From: Allobosea caraganae
Lineage (GTDB): Bacteria > Pseudomonadota > Alphaproteobacteria > Rhizobiales > Beijerinckiaceae
NCBI RefSeq assembly: GCF_003351345.1
Contig: NZ_QQTO01000024.1
Span: 1 to 40,857, forward strand
Length of the DNA: 40,857 bases
Direction: 5' to 3'
Notes under the pieces: model-generated
The model's input: the letters and a program-made list of their open reading frames with translations, nothing else
Databases searched by the model: none
What the model was told of the DNA's origin: nothing
Program-made: the position numbers and the translations under genes
Shown: piece after piece, positions 33,829-40,857 of the stretch
Position numbering within the stretch: the first letter of the stretch is position 1
How the letters are laid out: each line of letters starts with the position of its first letter

Positions 33829-33938
33829 GAGGGGCCGGAAGCTGAAGCGGCGCGTCGTCACGCCCGTCTGGTTCTTTGGACCGTTTCAAATATATAGAGT
33901 TCACGCGCGGCTGGAAGAGCCGCAGCTCGGAGACGGCG
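33829..33938. promoter_or_regulatory. Divergent promoter region of the fdh accessory genes
   Basis: This short gap separates the minus-strand accessory operon from the plus-strand ferredoxin-like gene. A small AT-rich patch around 33885-33900 (TTTCAAATATATAGAG) is the likely core promoter for the plus-strand gene. CTCGGAG at 33926-33932 is the plus-strand ribosome site. Confidence 0.45.
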
Positions 33939-35963
33939 ATGACGGCAGGCACCATATTCCTCTGCTCCTGCGAGGAAACGATGCCTCTCCACGGCGAAAC
34001 CGTGGCCAAAGCCTGCCGGACCAAGGTCCGCACGGCCGATCAGCTCTGCCGCAAGGAGCTCGACTTCTTCAAATCCGTCCTGGCGCAGGAGAGCGACGTC
34101 ACGGTCGCCTGCACGCAGGAGGCCCCGCTTTTCGGCGAGACGGCCGAGGACCTCGGCTATGGTGGCCGGCTGACCTTCGCCAACGTGCGCGAACAGGCGG
34201 GATGGTCGGACGAGGCCCGCCAGGCCGGTCCCAAGACGGCCGCCCTGCTGGCCGCCGCGGCCGAGGAGATGCCGCCGATCCAGGCGGTGACGCTCGAATC
34301 GAAGGGCGTCGCGCTGATCTATGGCCGCGACGAGGTCGCCGTCGAGGCGGCCCGCCGCCTCTCGGCCGCGCTCGACGTCACCGTGCTGCTGACGCGGCCC
34401 GGCGAGGTCACGCCGCCGCGCGCCACCGAGTTCCCCGTCGTGAAGGGCACGATCACGACCGCCAGCGGCCATCTCGGCACGTTCAGCCTCAATGTCGACG
34501 ACTATGCCCTGCCCTCCCCGTCCTCGCGGCGCAGCTTCGCCTGGCAGCCGCCGCGCAATGGCGCGAGCTCGACCTGCGACATCGTCATCGACCTGACCGG
34601 CGGCACGCCGCTTTTCCCGGCGCCCGAGACGCGGCCGGGCTATCTGCGGGCCGATCCGCGCGATGCGGCCGCGGTGGAGCGGCTGATCGGCGAGGCCGGC
34701 GGGCTGGTCGGCACCTTCGACAAGCCGCGCTTCGTCAGCTTCGATGCCGATCTCTGCGCGCATTCGCGCTCGAAGATCACCGGCTGCACGCGCTGCCTCG
34801 ACCTCTGCCCCACCGGCGCGATCACGCCCGCTGGCGACCATGTCGCGATCGACCCGGCCATCTGCGCCGGCTGCGGCCAGTGCGCCGCCGCCTGCCCGAC
34901 GGGCGCCGCCGCCTATGCCCTGCCGCCGGTGGACGCGCTGATGCGGCGCCTGCGCACGCTGGTCACGACCTATGCGGCGGCCGGCGGCACCGGCGCCGTG
35001 GTCCTGCTCCATGACGGCGACCACGGCCTGCCGCTGATCGACGCGCTGGCGCGGTTCGGCTCCGGGCTTCCGGCCAACGTGCTGCCGCTGCAGGTCAACG
35101 AGATCACCCAGATCGGGCCCGAGCTTCTTGCCGCCGCGCTCGCCTATGGCGCGGGCGGCATCGCGATCCTCGGGCGCGCCAAGCCGAAGCACGACCTGCT
35201 CGGCCTCCAGCGCAGCATCGCGACGGCCGGCACCATCGCCGCCGGGCTCGGCTATGGCAGCGACATCATCCGCCTGGTGGAGACGGACGATCCGGACGCG
35301 CTCGACGCCGCGCTGGGACAGCCATCGCCGGCGCGCGCGGCGCGGAAGCCCGCGACCTTCCTGCCGATGGGGACGAAGCGCGGCCTGCTCGAAATGGCCT
35401 TCCTCGAACTTCACGCCACGGCGCCCGCCCCGGTCGACCGGATCGCGCTCCAGCAGGACGCGCCCTTCGGCAAGGCGCAGGTCGATCTCGACGCCTGCAC
35501 GCTCTGCCTGTCCTGCGTCTCGGCCTGCCCGACGGCTGCGCTGTCGGATCACCCCGACCGGCCATTGCTCTCCTTCACTGAGGCCCTCTGCGTCCAGTGC
35601 GGCCTGTGCGAGCGGACCTGCCCGGAGGACGCCATCACGCTGGTTCCGCAGCTCGATTTCGTCGCCTGGCGCGAGCCGAAGCGGGTGGTGAAAGAGGAAG
35701 AGCCCTTCCATTGCACCAGCTGCGACAAGGCCTTCGGCACGCGATCGACGATCGAGAAGGTCGCGGCGAAGCTCGAAGGGCACTGGATGTTCTCCGGCGC
35801 GAACGCGGCGCGACGCGAGGCCCTGTTCATGTGCGAGGATTGCCGCACCGAGCGCATCGTCAACGAGAGCTTCGACCCCTATGCCGCACCGGCTCGGCCG
35901 GCGGTCGGCATCGCCGAGGATTATCGCACCGAGGCGAAGCCGGGAAAGAGTGGCCTCAACTGA
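33939..35963 (+). CDS. Large 4Fe-4S ferredoxin-domain protein linked to formate dehydrogenase
   Basis: A 674-residue cytoplasmic protein. It begins with FLCSCEETM, then a globular part to about residue 270. Two pairs of [4Fe-4S] motifs follow: CTRCLDLCPTGA with CAGCGQCAAACPTGA near residues 283-320, and CTLCLSCVSACPTAA with CVQCGLCERTCPEDA near 520-560. A terminal pair CTSC (about 592) and CEDC (about 631) looks like a zinc- or iron-binding knuckle. It may move electrons for cofactor or sulfur chemistry during FDH maturation, or connect formate oxidation to cytoplasmic carriers. It is divergent from the accessory operon. ATG 33939 has GGAG upstream. Confidence 0.88.
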   Translation: MTAGTIFLCSCEETMPLHGETVAKACRTKVRTADQLCRKELDFFKSVLAQESDVTVACTQEAPLFGETAEDLGYGGRLTFANVREQAGWSDEARQAGPKTAALLAAAAEEMPPIQAVTLESKGVALIYGRDEVAVEAARRLSAALDVTVLLTRPGEVTPPRATEFPVVKGTITTASGHLGTFSLNVDDYALPSPSSRRSFAWQPPRNGASSTCDIVIDLTGGTPLFPAPETRPGYLRADPRDAAAVERLIGEAGGLVGTFDKPRFVSFDADLCAHSRSKITGCTRCLDLCPTGAITPAGDHVAIDPAICAGCGQCAAACPTGAAAYALPPVDALMRRLRTLVTTYAAAGGTGAVVLLHDGDHGLPLIDALARFGSGLPANVLPLQVNEITQIGPELLAAALAYGAGGIAILGRAKPKHDLLGLQRSIATAGTIAAGLGYGSDIIRLVETDDPDALDAALGQPSPARAARKPATFLPMGTKRGLLEMAFLELHATAPAPVDRIALQQDAPFGKAQVDLDACTLCLSCVSACPTAALSDHPDRPLLSFTEALCVQCGLCERTCPEDAITLVPQLDFVAWREPKRVVKEEEPFHCTSCDKAFGTRSTIEKVAAKLEGHWMFSGANAARREALFMCEDCRTERIVNESFDPYAAPARPAVGIAEDYRTEAKPGKSGLN

Positions 35964-35979
35964 GGCGGGACGCGCCGGG

Positions 35980-37257
35980 TCACTCAGCCCCAGTCGCCTT
36001 GGCGATGAAATCGACCAGCGCCTTGCGGTCATCGGGATCGACGACGCGCTGCTCGGGCATCTTGGTGCCCGGCGTATAGGCGTTCGGCCCGAGTTCGAAG
36101 AGTTTTGCGATCGTCTCCTTGCTCCAGACGATCGTCATGCCGCGCAGCCCCGGCGAGTAGTCATAGCCCGGTGCGGTGGCGATTCGCCGCCCGATCACGC
36201 CGTACAGCGTCGGCCCGGCCCGGTTGCCGCCATCGGCATCGAGCGTGTGGCAGGCCGAGCAGGCCCGGAAGACCTCCGCGCCCGGATGATCGGCGAACCG
36301 GGCTGTGGCCTCGGACGGGCGCGTCATGACGACGGCGCCGAGATGCTCCCCCGTCGCGGCGTTCCAGCGGCGCACGACGCGGTCGCCGCCGCCCGTCAGC
36401 AATTCGTCCGAGCCGGGCCGAAAAGCCAGCGACCAGACCGGCAGGCCGGGGCCGACCAGCACGCGCTCGACGCGGCGCGACGCGCGCTCGACGATGGCGA
36501 CCGAGCCGCGGATGCCGGCCGCCGCGATCCTGCGCCCATCCGGGGACAGCGCCAGCGCGACGATCGGCGTCTCCGCCGCGGTCACCTCGCCGGCCCGGGG
36601 CCCGTCGGCCGCGAGGAATATCAGCCGGCCATCGGCGCCGCCCGCGACGATCTCGCCATCCGGCGCGACCACAAGGCCCGCTACCGGCTGCCCGGTATCG
36701 ATGCTGCGCGCGACCCCGCCGTTCAGCGGGGTGATGCGGATGGTGCCGTCATGGCCTCCGGTCACGACGGAGCTGCCATCCGGCGCGAAGGCGACCGCGC
36801 TGACCGGCCCGCGATGCCCGGAAATCACCACGGCCTCACCGGATGCAAGCGGCGTCACGCGCGCCGTGCCGTCCCAGGAGGCGGAGGCGAGCAGCTTGCC
36901 GTCCGGGGACGGTGCGAGCGACGCGATCGGCCCGGAATGGCCCTCCAGCCGCGCCTCGGGCTCAGGCCTTCCGATGCGCCACAGCAGCACGCGGCCATCC
37001 TCGCCGCCTGTCGCGAAGCGGCCGTCCGGCAGGGCGGCCACCGCGTTGACCGAGCTGTCATGGCCGCGCAGCACGGCGAGCGCCTGGCTGCGCGCAAGAT
37101 CCCACAGGATCGCCGAGGTATCGAAGGAGCCGGAGATGGCGATGTTGCCATCCGGCGAGACGGCGAGAGCGCGAACCGGGCCGCCATGGCCGCGCAGTTC
37201 CTGCGCTGCGACGGGCTGAGCGAGAAGCACGGCAAGGGCAAGCAACAGGCGAAACAT
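35980..37257 (-). CDS. Exported WD40 repeat-cytochrome c fusion
   Basis: A 425-residue periplasmic protein. After a signal peptide (LLLALAVLLAQPVAAQ) come about seven WD40-type blades to roughly residue 310, each with GHxxPV...SPDG...GxxDGT patterns (RGHGGPVRALAVSPDG, SGHRGPVSAVAFAPDG). A class I cytochrome c domain follows, with heme motif CSACH at residues 333-337 and likely axial Met400 (GTKMPE). The beta-propeller may hold the heme against a partner enzyme. It is convergent with the ferredoxin-like gene (16 bp apart), beside the formate dehydrogenase island. Partner unknown. Confidence 0.9.
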   Translation of the reverse strand: MFRLLLALAVLLAQPVAAQELRGHGGPVRALAVSPDGNIAISGSFDTSAILWDLARSQALAVLRGHDSSVNAVAALPDGRFATGGEDGRVLLWRIGRPEPEARLEGHSGPIASLAPSPDGKLLASASWDGTARVTPLASGEAVVISGHRGPVSAVAFAPDGSSVVTGGHDGTIRITPLNGGVARSIDTGQPVAGLVVAPDGEIVAGGADGRLIFLAADGPRAGEVTAAETPIVALALSPDGRRIAAAGIRGSVAIVERASRRVERVLVGPGLPVWSLAFRPGSDELLTGGGDRVVRRWNAATGEHLGAVVMTRPSEATARFADHPGAEVFRACSACHTLDADGGNRAGPTLYGVIGRRIATAPGYDYSPGLRGMTIVWSKETIAKLFELGPNAYTPGTKMPEQRVVDPDDRKALVDFIAKATGAE

Positions 37258-37452
37258 GGTGAGGCCCCGTTGAGGACGCCCACAATCTACGCGAGGCGAA
37301 GCGCGATCAAGCGCGCCTTGCCGCCATTTCGGCGACCAAGCTCTCTTGGGCTAGCCCCCGCTCCAAACCGGTTGCGGCGCTCCAGCGCTTGAACGGATGG
37401 ACTCAGATGCTACTTAGATCAGTGAAAAGCCGGATATCTCAGGGGGAACGCC

Positions 37453-37650
37453 ATGAAGGTCATGCTTGTCGCATTTGTTTCGGCGGTGATCCTTGCTGCG
37501 GGAGCTGGGTTTCTCCTGAATTCCCGTGTTCAGGAAACGGCCGATGAGCGCTTCGTCGGGGCCGGCACCGAGCTAAGGCATAGCGAGGCCGGCTCCAATC
37601 TGGTCGGCAAGAACTGGAGCGGGCTGAACTTCCCCTCCGCCACGCAGTAA
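37453..37650 (+). CDS. Small membrane-anchored protein
   Basis: A 65-residue protein with one N-terminal hydrophobic segment (MLVAFVSAVILAAGAGFLL) and a polar tail. ELRHSEAGSNLVGKNWSGL looks like a conserved segment of small Hyphomicrobiales proteins I have seen, with no assigned function. AGGGGGAA just upstream of ATG 37453 is a clear ribosome site. It stands alone on the plus strand, divergent from the WD40-cytochrome gene. Confidence 0.75.
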   Translation: MKVMLVAFVSAVILAAGAGFLLNSRVQETADERFVGAGTELRHSEAGSNLVGKNWSGLNFPSATQ

Positions 37651-37681
37651 TCGACGCTCTGCCCCGCGAGCGCCATCGGCT

Positions 37682-38086
37682 TCACGTGCGCGACGATGGG
37701 GGCATGAACCCATTATTCTCAAGGAACGGCCAGCCTTCGCTCGTTCGAACGAAGCGCGCCAGCGCTCGCGCGGCGACATCGGCCTCCTTCGCCACGGCAA
37801 GACCATAGTCGGCAACGACCGCGTATTGCGGTGGCAGCTCGATGACCGCCTCCTCGTCGCCGATCATGCGGACCGGCAGATGGTAGAGCGCCGCGAGACT
37901 GGCTTCGGTCATCACGTTGGCGAGTTCGCCGATGAGGTAGCGGTCGCCTTCGACCATCAGCAAGGCGCGGTCGGTGACAGCGAGTGCGTGATCGGGCCGA
38001 TGCGCGGTGAACACCACCGTGAGTCCTTCCAAAGCCGCGATCCCCCGGATACGGCCCCAGTTCGGATACCGAGGGCGATCATCCAA
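37682..38086 (-). pseudogene. Chimeric ABC-transporter relic: ATPase tail joined to binding-protein tail
   Basis: An open frame of 134 codons made of two truncated pieces. The first (from about 38050) resembles the end of a FecE/BtuD-type ABC ATPase: ALEGLTVVFTAHRPDHALAV, LLMVEGDRYLIGELANVMTE and LYHLPVRMI. The Walker motifs and signature are missing. The second resembles the end of a molybdate/iron-type periplasmic binding protein (VADYGLAVAKEADVAARALA then FLENNGFMPPS). They join in frame near IELPPQY. A deletion bringing two operon genes together explains it. Only a TTG (38086) could start it, so it is unlikely to make a useful product. Confidence 0.65.
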
Positions 38087-38456
38087 GGCATCGCCCGAGC
38101 GCCTTGAGTTCCGCGACGGACTCTCAGATTCGGCGCGAAGACGTGGAGATGGGCGTGCTCTATGAGCCCTTGTCTTCTCAGGTATGCGCTTGACCGGGGC
38201 GCCATCCCGAAGGGAAATCGGTGATGACCCCGCGTTCGCGCGCCGCTCCGCGCCTAGGCCACCAGACTGAGCATTCCGCGTCGGTCATCCGCACCGGCCG
38301 GCCGATGCCGATAACGGCACCCAAACAACCACACCAGCTCCGGGACAAATTTTCATATGACATCGTCGGATTTTACCGCTTCGACCAGCACAAGACTTGT
38401 AAATTGGATCGAACGGATAGATATCATCTACATTCAAGTTTAAGTTGAGGAACAGA
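38087..38456. promoter_or_regulatory. Intergenic region and promoter of the MucR-family gene
   Basis: This 370-bp stretch contains no gene I can support. Its right part (about 38345-38450) turns AT-rich, with runs such as ACAAATTTTCATATG. This fits the promoter of the MucR-type regulator, a family known to bind AT-rich DNA and often its own promoter. Autoregulation here is inference. Confidence 0.45.
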
Positions 38457-38939
38457 ATGCCTGAAAACATGGAAGAGCTTCTCGGTCAAACGGCGGGGAT
38501 CATTTCTGCCTACGTGGCGCACAACAATGTCCCCCGCGGCGATCTGGCCGAGCTCATCGCCAGCACTCATGCCGCACTTGCGAAACTTGGCGGCGAGCCC
38601 GCCCCCCTGCCGGTGGCGGCGCTGGTTCCCGCAGTCCCGATCAGGAAGTCCGTCACGCCGGACGCAATCATCTGCCTCGAGGACGGCAAGAGGTTCAAGT
38701 CGTTGAAGCGGCATTTGAGCAGCAAGTTCGACCTGACGCCGGAGCAGTATCGCGCGAGATGGGGGCTGCCCGCCGACTATCCCATGGTCGCGCCCAACTA
38801 TGCCGAGGCCCGCTCGGCATTGGCGAGGTCAATGGGCCTGGGCCGAAAGGCCACGCCGATCGCGGCTCCCGCTCCCGATCCGGAACCAGCCAAACCGACG
38901 AGGGCGAAGCGGGCTCCTCGCGCAAAACAAAGCGCCTGA
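38457..38939 (+). CDS. MucR/Ros family zinc-finger transcriptional regulator
   Basis: A 160-residue protein of the MucR/Ros family. An N-terminal oligomerisation part (GIISAYVAHNNVPRGDLAEL) precedes the DNA-binding domain ICLEDGKRFKSLKRHL, and WGLPADYPMVAPNYAEARSA follows. Family members bind AT-rich DNA and silence surface, motility and virulence/symbiosis genes. The ligand set is Cys, Asp and one His; the last His, normally in a RTHY-type segment, is Lys here (HLSSKF). The Lys/Pro/Arg-rich tail (PTRAKRAPRAKQSA) adds basic charge. ATG 38457 with TTGAGGA upstream is preferred over the earlier TTG. Confidence 0.92.
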   Translation: MPENMEELLGQTAGIISAYVAHNNVPRGDLAELIASTHAALAKLGGEPAPLPVAALVPAVPIRKSVTPDAIICLEDGKRFKSLKRHLSSKFDLTPEQYRARWGLPADYPMVAPNYAEARSALARSMGLGRKATPIAAPAPDPEPAKPTRAKRAPRAKQSA

Positions 38940-39003
38940 TCCTGCCGGAGCCGATTTCCGTCGGCCGCCGGAATGTTTTGTATACGTTCTATAGCGGCTT
39001 GAA

Positions 39004-39030
39004 GGCGCCCTAAGAGTCGAGTCGGGCGCC
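39004..39030. terminator. Hairpin downstream of the MucR-family gene
   Basis: GGCGCCC (39004-39010) pairs with GGGCGCC (39024-39030) around a 13-nt loop. No U-run follows. It could end the regulator transcript. Confidence 0.4.
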
Positions 39031-39040
39031 TGACGGCCCC

Positions 39041-39073
39041 CCCGGTATCGACGCGCGATGCGTCGATACCGGG
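39041..39073. repeat. Perfect 14-bp palindrome at the left edge of the IS element
   Basis: CCCGGTATCGACGC (39041-39054) is perfectly complementary to GCGTCGATACCGGG (39060-39073), with a 5-nt loop. The stem ends next to the insertion sequence. It may be a terminator, a palindromic repetitive element or the preferred target of the transposase. Confidence 0.6.
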
Positions 39074-39135
39074 CCTGCCCCCTGAAAAGTGGCCCTCCCT
39101 GAAGTAGGCTTTTGAGCCTTTGGAGGATGCCAGGA

Positions 39136-39414
39136 ATGCCGCAGAAGAAGCACAAGCCGGAAGAGATCGTCGCGAAGCTGAGACAGGTCGACGTGCTGCT
39201 ATCGCAAGGACGACCGGTTGCAGAGGCGGTTCGAACGATCGGTGTTACGCCATTCACGCATTACCGGTGGCGCAAGGAGTTCGGAGGACTGAAGTCCGAC
39301 CAGGTGAAACGCCTGAAGGATCTGGAGAAGGAGAACGAGCGGCTGCGGAAGGCCGTGTCGGATCTGACGCTGGAAAAGCTGATCCTCAAAGAAGCTCCCT
39401 CGGGAAACTTCTGA
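39136..39414 (+). CDS. IS3-family transposase OrfA
   Basis: A 92-residue DNA-binding protein. A helix-turn-helix (EEIVAKLRQVDVLLSQGRPV, AVRTIGVTPFTHYRWRKEFG) is followed by a leucine-zipper-like coiled coil (KRLKDLEKENERLRKAVSDL). It recognises the element ends. It ends at TGA 39412. The OrfA frame and the following OrfB frame differ by -1, so the active transposase would be an OrfAB fusion made by frameshifting in the overlap. ATG 39136 follows CCAGGA. Confidence 0.9.
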   Translation: MPQKKHKPEEIVAKLRQVDVLLSQGRPVAEAVRTIGVTPFTHYRWRKEFGGLKSDQVKRLKDLEKENERLRKAVSDLTLEKLILKEAPSGNF

Positions 39415-40304
39415 GCCCCGCCCGCCGTCGCCGCTGCATTGATCACGTCATGACGAAGTTCGGCGTATCGGAGCGGCTGGCGTGCCGGGTTCTGGGGCAA
39501 CACCGTTCGACGCAGAGGAAGGTGCCGAAGGGGCGTGCCGATGATGCGGCGCTGACCGCCGATATCGTCGCGCTCGCCACGCAGTATGGCCGTTACGGCT
39601 ACCGCTGGATCGCAGTGATGCTGCTGTCCGTTGGCTGGGTGGTGAACGTCAAACGTGTCGAGCGGATCTGGCGGTAGGAGGGGCTGAAGGTGCCTGCTAA
39701 GCAACCGAAGAAGGGACGGCTATGGTTGAACGACAGATCCTGCGTGCGTCTTCGCCCGGAGTATAGCAACCACGTCTGGTCCTACGACTTCGTCGAAGAT
39801 CGGACGCACAACGGCCGCAAGTTCCGGATGTTGAATGTGATCGCCGAGTTCACTCGGGAATGTCTGGCGATCAGGATCGATCGGAAGCTCAAATCCACCG
39901 ACGTCATCGACGTCTTGTCCGACCTCTTCATCCTGCGCGGCGTGCCGGGGCATGTTCGTTCCGACAACGGCCCGGAGTTCGTCGCCAAGGCAGTACGGGA
40001 TTGGATCTCAGCCGTCGGTGCAAAGACCGCGTTCATCGAGCCGGGCTCTCCTTGGGAGAACGGCTACTGCGAAAGCTTCAACTCCAAGCTCCGGGACGAG
40101 CTTCTGAACGGCGAGCTGTTCTACAGCCTCGCCGAGGCGAAAACCGTCATTGAGAGCTGGCGCCTGCACTACAACACGAAGCGCCCGCACTCCTCGCTCG
40201 GCTATCGGGCGCCAGCTCAAGCTGCTTTGCTGTGGCCGGCTGCGCCACCCCAACCCGCTTCGTCGGCCACCTCAACCGTGGCAGCCAAGCCCACCATGCA
40301 TTAG
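39396..40304 (+). pseudogene. IS3-family transposase OrfB, interrupted by in-frame amber
   Basis: The frame reads SPARRRRCIDHV and ACRVLGQHRSTQRKVPKGRA, then stops at TAG 39675-39677, and resumes in the same phase with EGLKVPAKQPKKGRLWLNDR. A CAG-to-TAG change would explain the stop. The DDE catalytic domain lies after it: HVWSYDFVED, RSDNGPEFV and SPWENGYCESFNSKLRDE. All three acidic residues are intact. The amber therefore separates the N-terminal part from the catalytic core, unless it is suppressed or the 3' part is re-initiated. The 5' limit is approximate because entry is by frameshift. Confidence 0.85.
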
Positions 40305-40573
40305 ATTCGAACCGGGCCACCTAAGGGAGCAGGCCAGTCGAGGCTATGATCCATCAACTCACGACGAAAAGCGGACACACGTCTCGCTGATCGCCTTGAA
40401 ACATCCGTCCGTGAATCGTGATCCGCTTTCGCTCGACCATTACAGTAGCTCGGCCGACTTCCAAGGTCATGCAGGAAGGCGCCAGGTTGAGCACCGGATC
40501 AGCGTCGGCCCAGTTATCAATAACTTGCAGTCGCAGCTTTGCCACCGATCTGCGCCGGGCACACGGTAACGAC

Positions 40574-40857
40574 TCAGAATCTGACAGCGAGGTTTGCCTT
40601 GAATGCGTGATCCTGCGCGTCGCTTGCGAGTTGGCCGGTGTAGGACAGGCCCAGGGTCGCGGCCTTGCTGATGGCGAGGCCGAGCCCGGCCTCGACGAGG
40701 GCGGCGTTCTTCGCGATCGGCAGGCCCGCCACCGTGAAGGCGTTGCTTCCGGCGAAGGCGAGCGTCGCGGCCGGGTCGACATCGCCGAAGGCGTGGCGCC
40801 AGGCGAGAGCGCCGCGCAGGGTCAGGTCCATGCCCTGCATTGCAAAGCTGGTCGAGG
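40574..40857 (-). CDS. Classical autotransporter, C-terminal beta-barrel fragment (5' part outside window)
   Basis: The last 94 codons of a gene that enters from the right edge. The amphipathic strands GMDLTLRGALAWRHAFGDVD, AFTVAGLPIAKNAALVEAGL and GLAISKAATLGLSYTGQLAS, ending in the outer-membrane signature FKANLAVRF with terminal Phe, identify the type V autotransporter domain. The barrel inserts in the outer membrane and exposes a passenger domain not seen here. The 238 bp between the IS element and this stop (40336-40573) hold no gene I can support. Confidence 0.9.
   Translation of the reverse strand, partial: STSFAMQGMDLTLRGALAWRHAFGDVDPAATLAFAGSNAFTVAGLPIAKNAALVEAGLGLAISKAATLGLSYTGQLASDAQDHAFKANLAVRF

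Larger units (their letters stand above)
39072..40335 (+). mobile_element. IS3-family insertion sequence, apparently inactive
   Basis: About 1.26 kb. The ends are imperfect inverted repeats: GGCCTGCCCCCTGAAAAGTG at 39072 and, from the other strand at 40335, GGCCTGCTCCCTTAGGTGGC. GGCC at both ends may be a 4-bp target duplication or part of the repeats, since it is self-complementary. Inside are orfA and orfB in the -1 arrangement typical of the family; orfB is broken by an amber codon. Group within IS3 (IS407-like) is a guess from orfA style. Confidence 0.85.

Noticed and set aside
33858..36032. 724-codon minus-strand open frame opposite the ferredoxin-like gene
   Set aside because: The plus strand carries four perfect [4Fe-4S] motifs in a consistent frame; the antisense frame has none.
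40354..40570. Minus-strand protein-like stretch downstream of the right-edge autotransporter
   Set aside because: It ends in a plausible-looking tail (ITIHGRMFQGDQRDVCPLF), but has no start with ribosome site and no family I recognise.
1..40857. tRNA, rRNA or riboswitch genes
   Set aside because: I found no cloverleaf, rRNA-like sequence or known riboswitch core on reading; a covariance-model scan could still reveal small RNAs.

Overview
The window is GC-rich DNA (only short AT-rich patches) from an alphaproteobacterium, most likely a Hyphomicrobiales (Rhizobiales) member. The evidence is a DUF1236 protein, a MucR/Ros regulator, Bug/TctC-type tripartite tricarboxylate transport, and an Fdh cluster with DUF3305 and DUF3306. 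A Bosea-like genus would fit, but that is inference; there is no rRNA or other phylogenetic marker here.

Layout. (1) 1-8308, minus strand: the N-terminal 2,769 codons of a giant YadA-type trimeric autotransporter adhesin that runs off the left edge, behind an AT-rich upstream region (8309-8952). (2) 8953-11425: a membrane acyltransferase, a gene relic, a small DUF1236 secreted protein and a dispersed hairpin repeat. (3) 11455-21131, minus strand: a tightly packed ten-gene catabolic operon for an unidentified hydroxy or sugar acid. It encodes a 2-hydroxyacid dehydrogenase, an enolase-superfamily dehydratase, a maleylacetate-reductase-like dehydrogenase, a TctBAC transporter, KdgD-like dehydratase, an unrecognised protein, an FMN hydroxyacid dehydrogenase and a GlcG-like protein. 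A divergent GntR/FadR regulator (21448) and two palindromes lie at the head. (4) 22485-24241: a Tat-exported intradiol-dioxygenase-fold protein overlapping a ferric-reductase-like membrane protein, a small secreted protein and a second copy of the hairpin repeat. (5) 24323-37257: a respiratory formate dehydrogenase island. The structural genes (gamma, beta, alpha, small Tat protein) follow an HTH-TorD fusion; upstream are DUF3306, DUF3305, DUF6352-like, DUF6505-like and a lipoate-ligase-like gene. A large ferredoxin-like protein is divergent and a WD40-cytochrome c fusion is convergent with it. (6) 37453-40857: a small membrane-anchored protein, a chimeric ABC-transporter relic, a MucR-family regulator, strong palindromes, an IS3-family element with an amber-interrupted orfB, and the C-terminus of a second autotransporter leaving the right edge.

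How parts work together. The formate dehydrogenase catalytic subunit is a Tat substrate with an active-site Cys. It should pass electrons through a four-cluster beta subunit to a b-type cytochrome gamma subunit. The TorD-like domain is presumably its maturation chaperone. Unusually, that domain is fused to a YdaS-like helix-turn-helix, and a long imperfect inverted repeat (30185-30227) lies just upstream of the fusion gene. This suggests a chaperone that also senses and regulates its own operon; I consider it the most interesting candidate in the window. In the sugar-acid operon, the GntR protein probably binds the TGCA-centred palindromes to control both itself and the catabolic genes.
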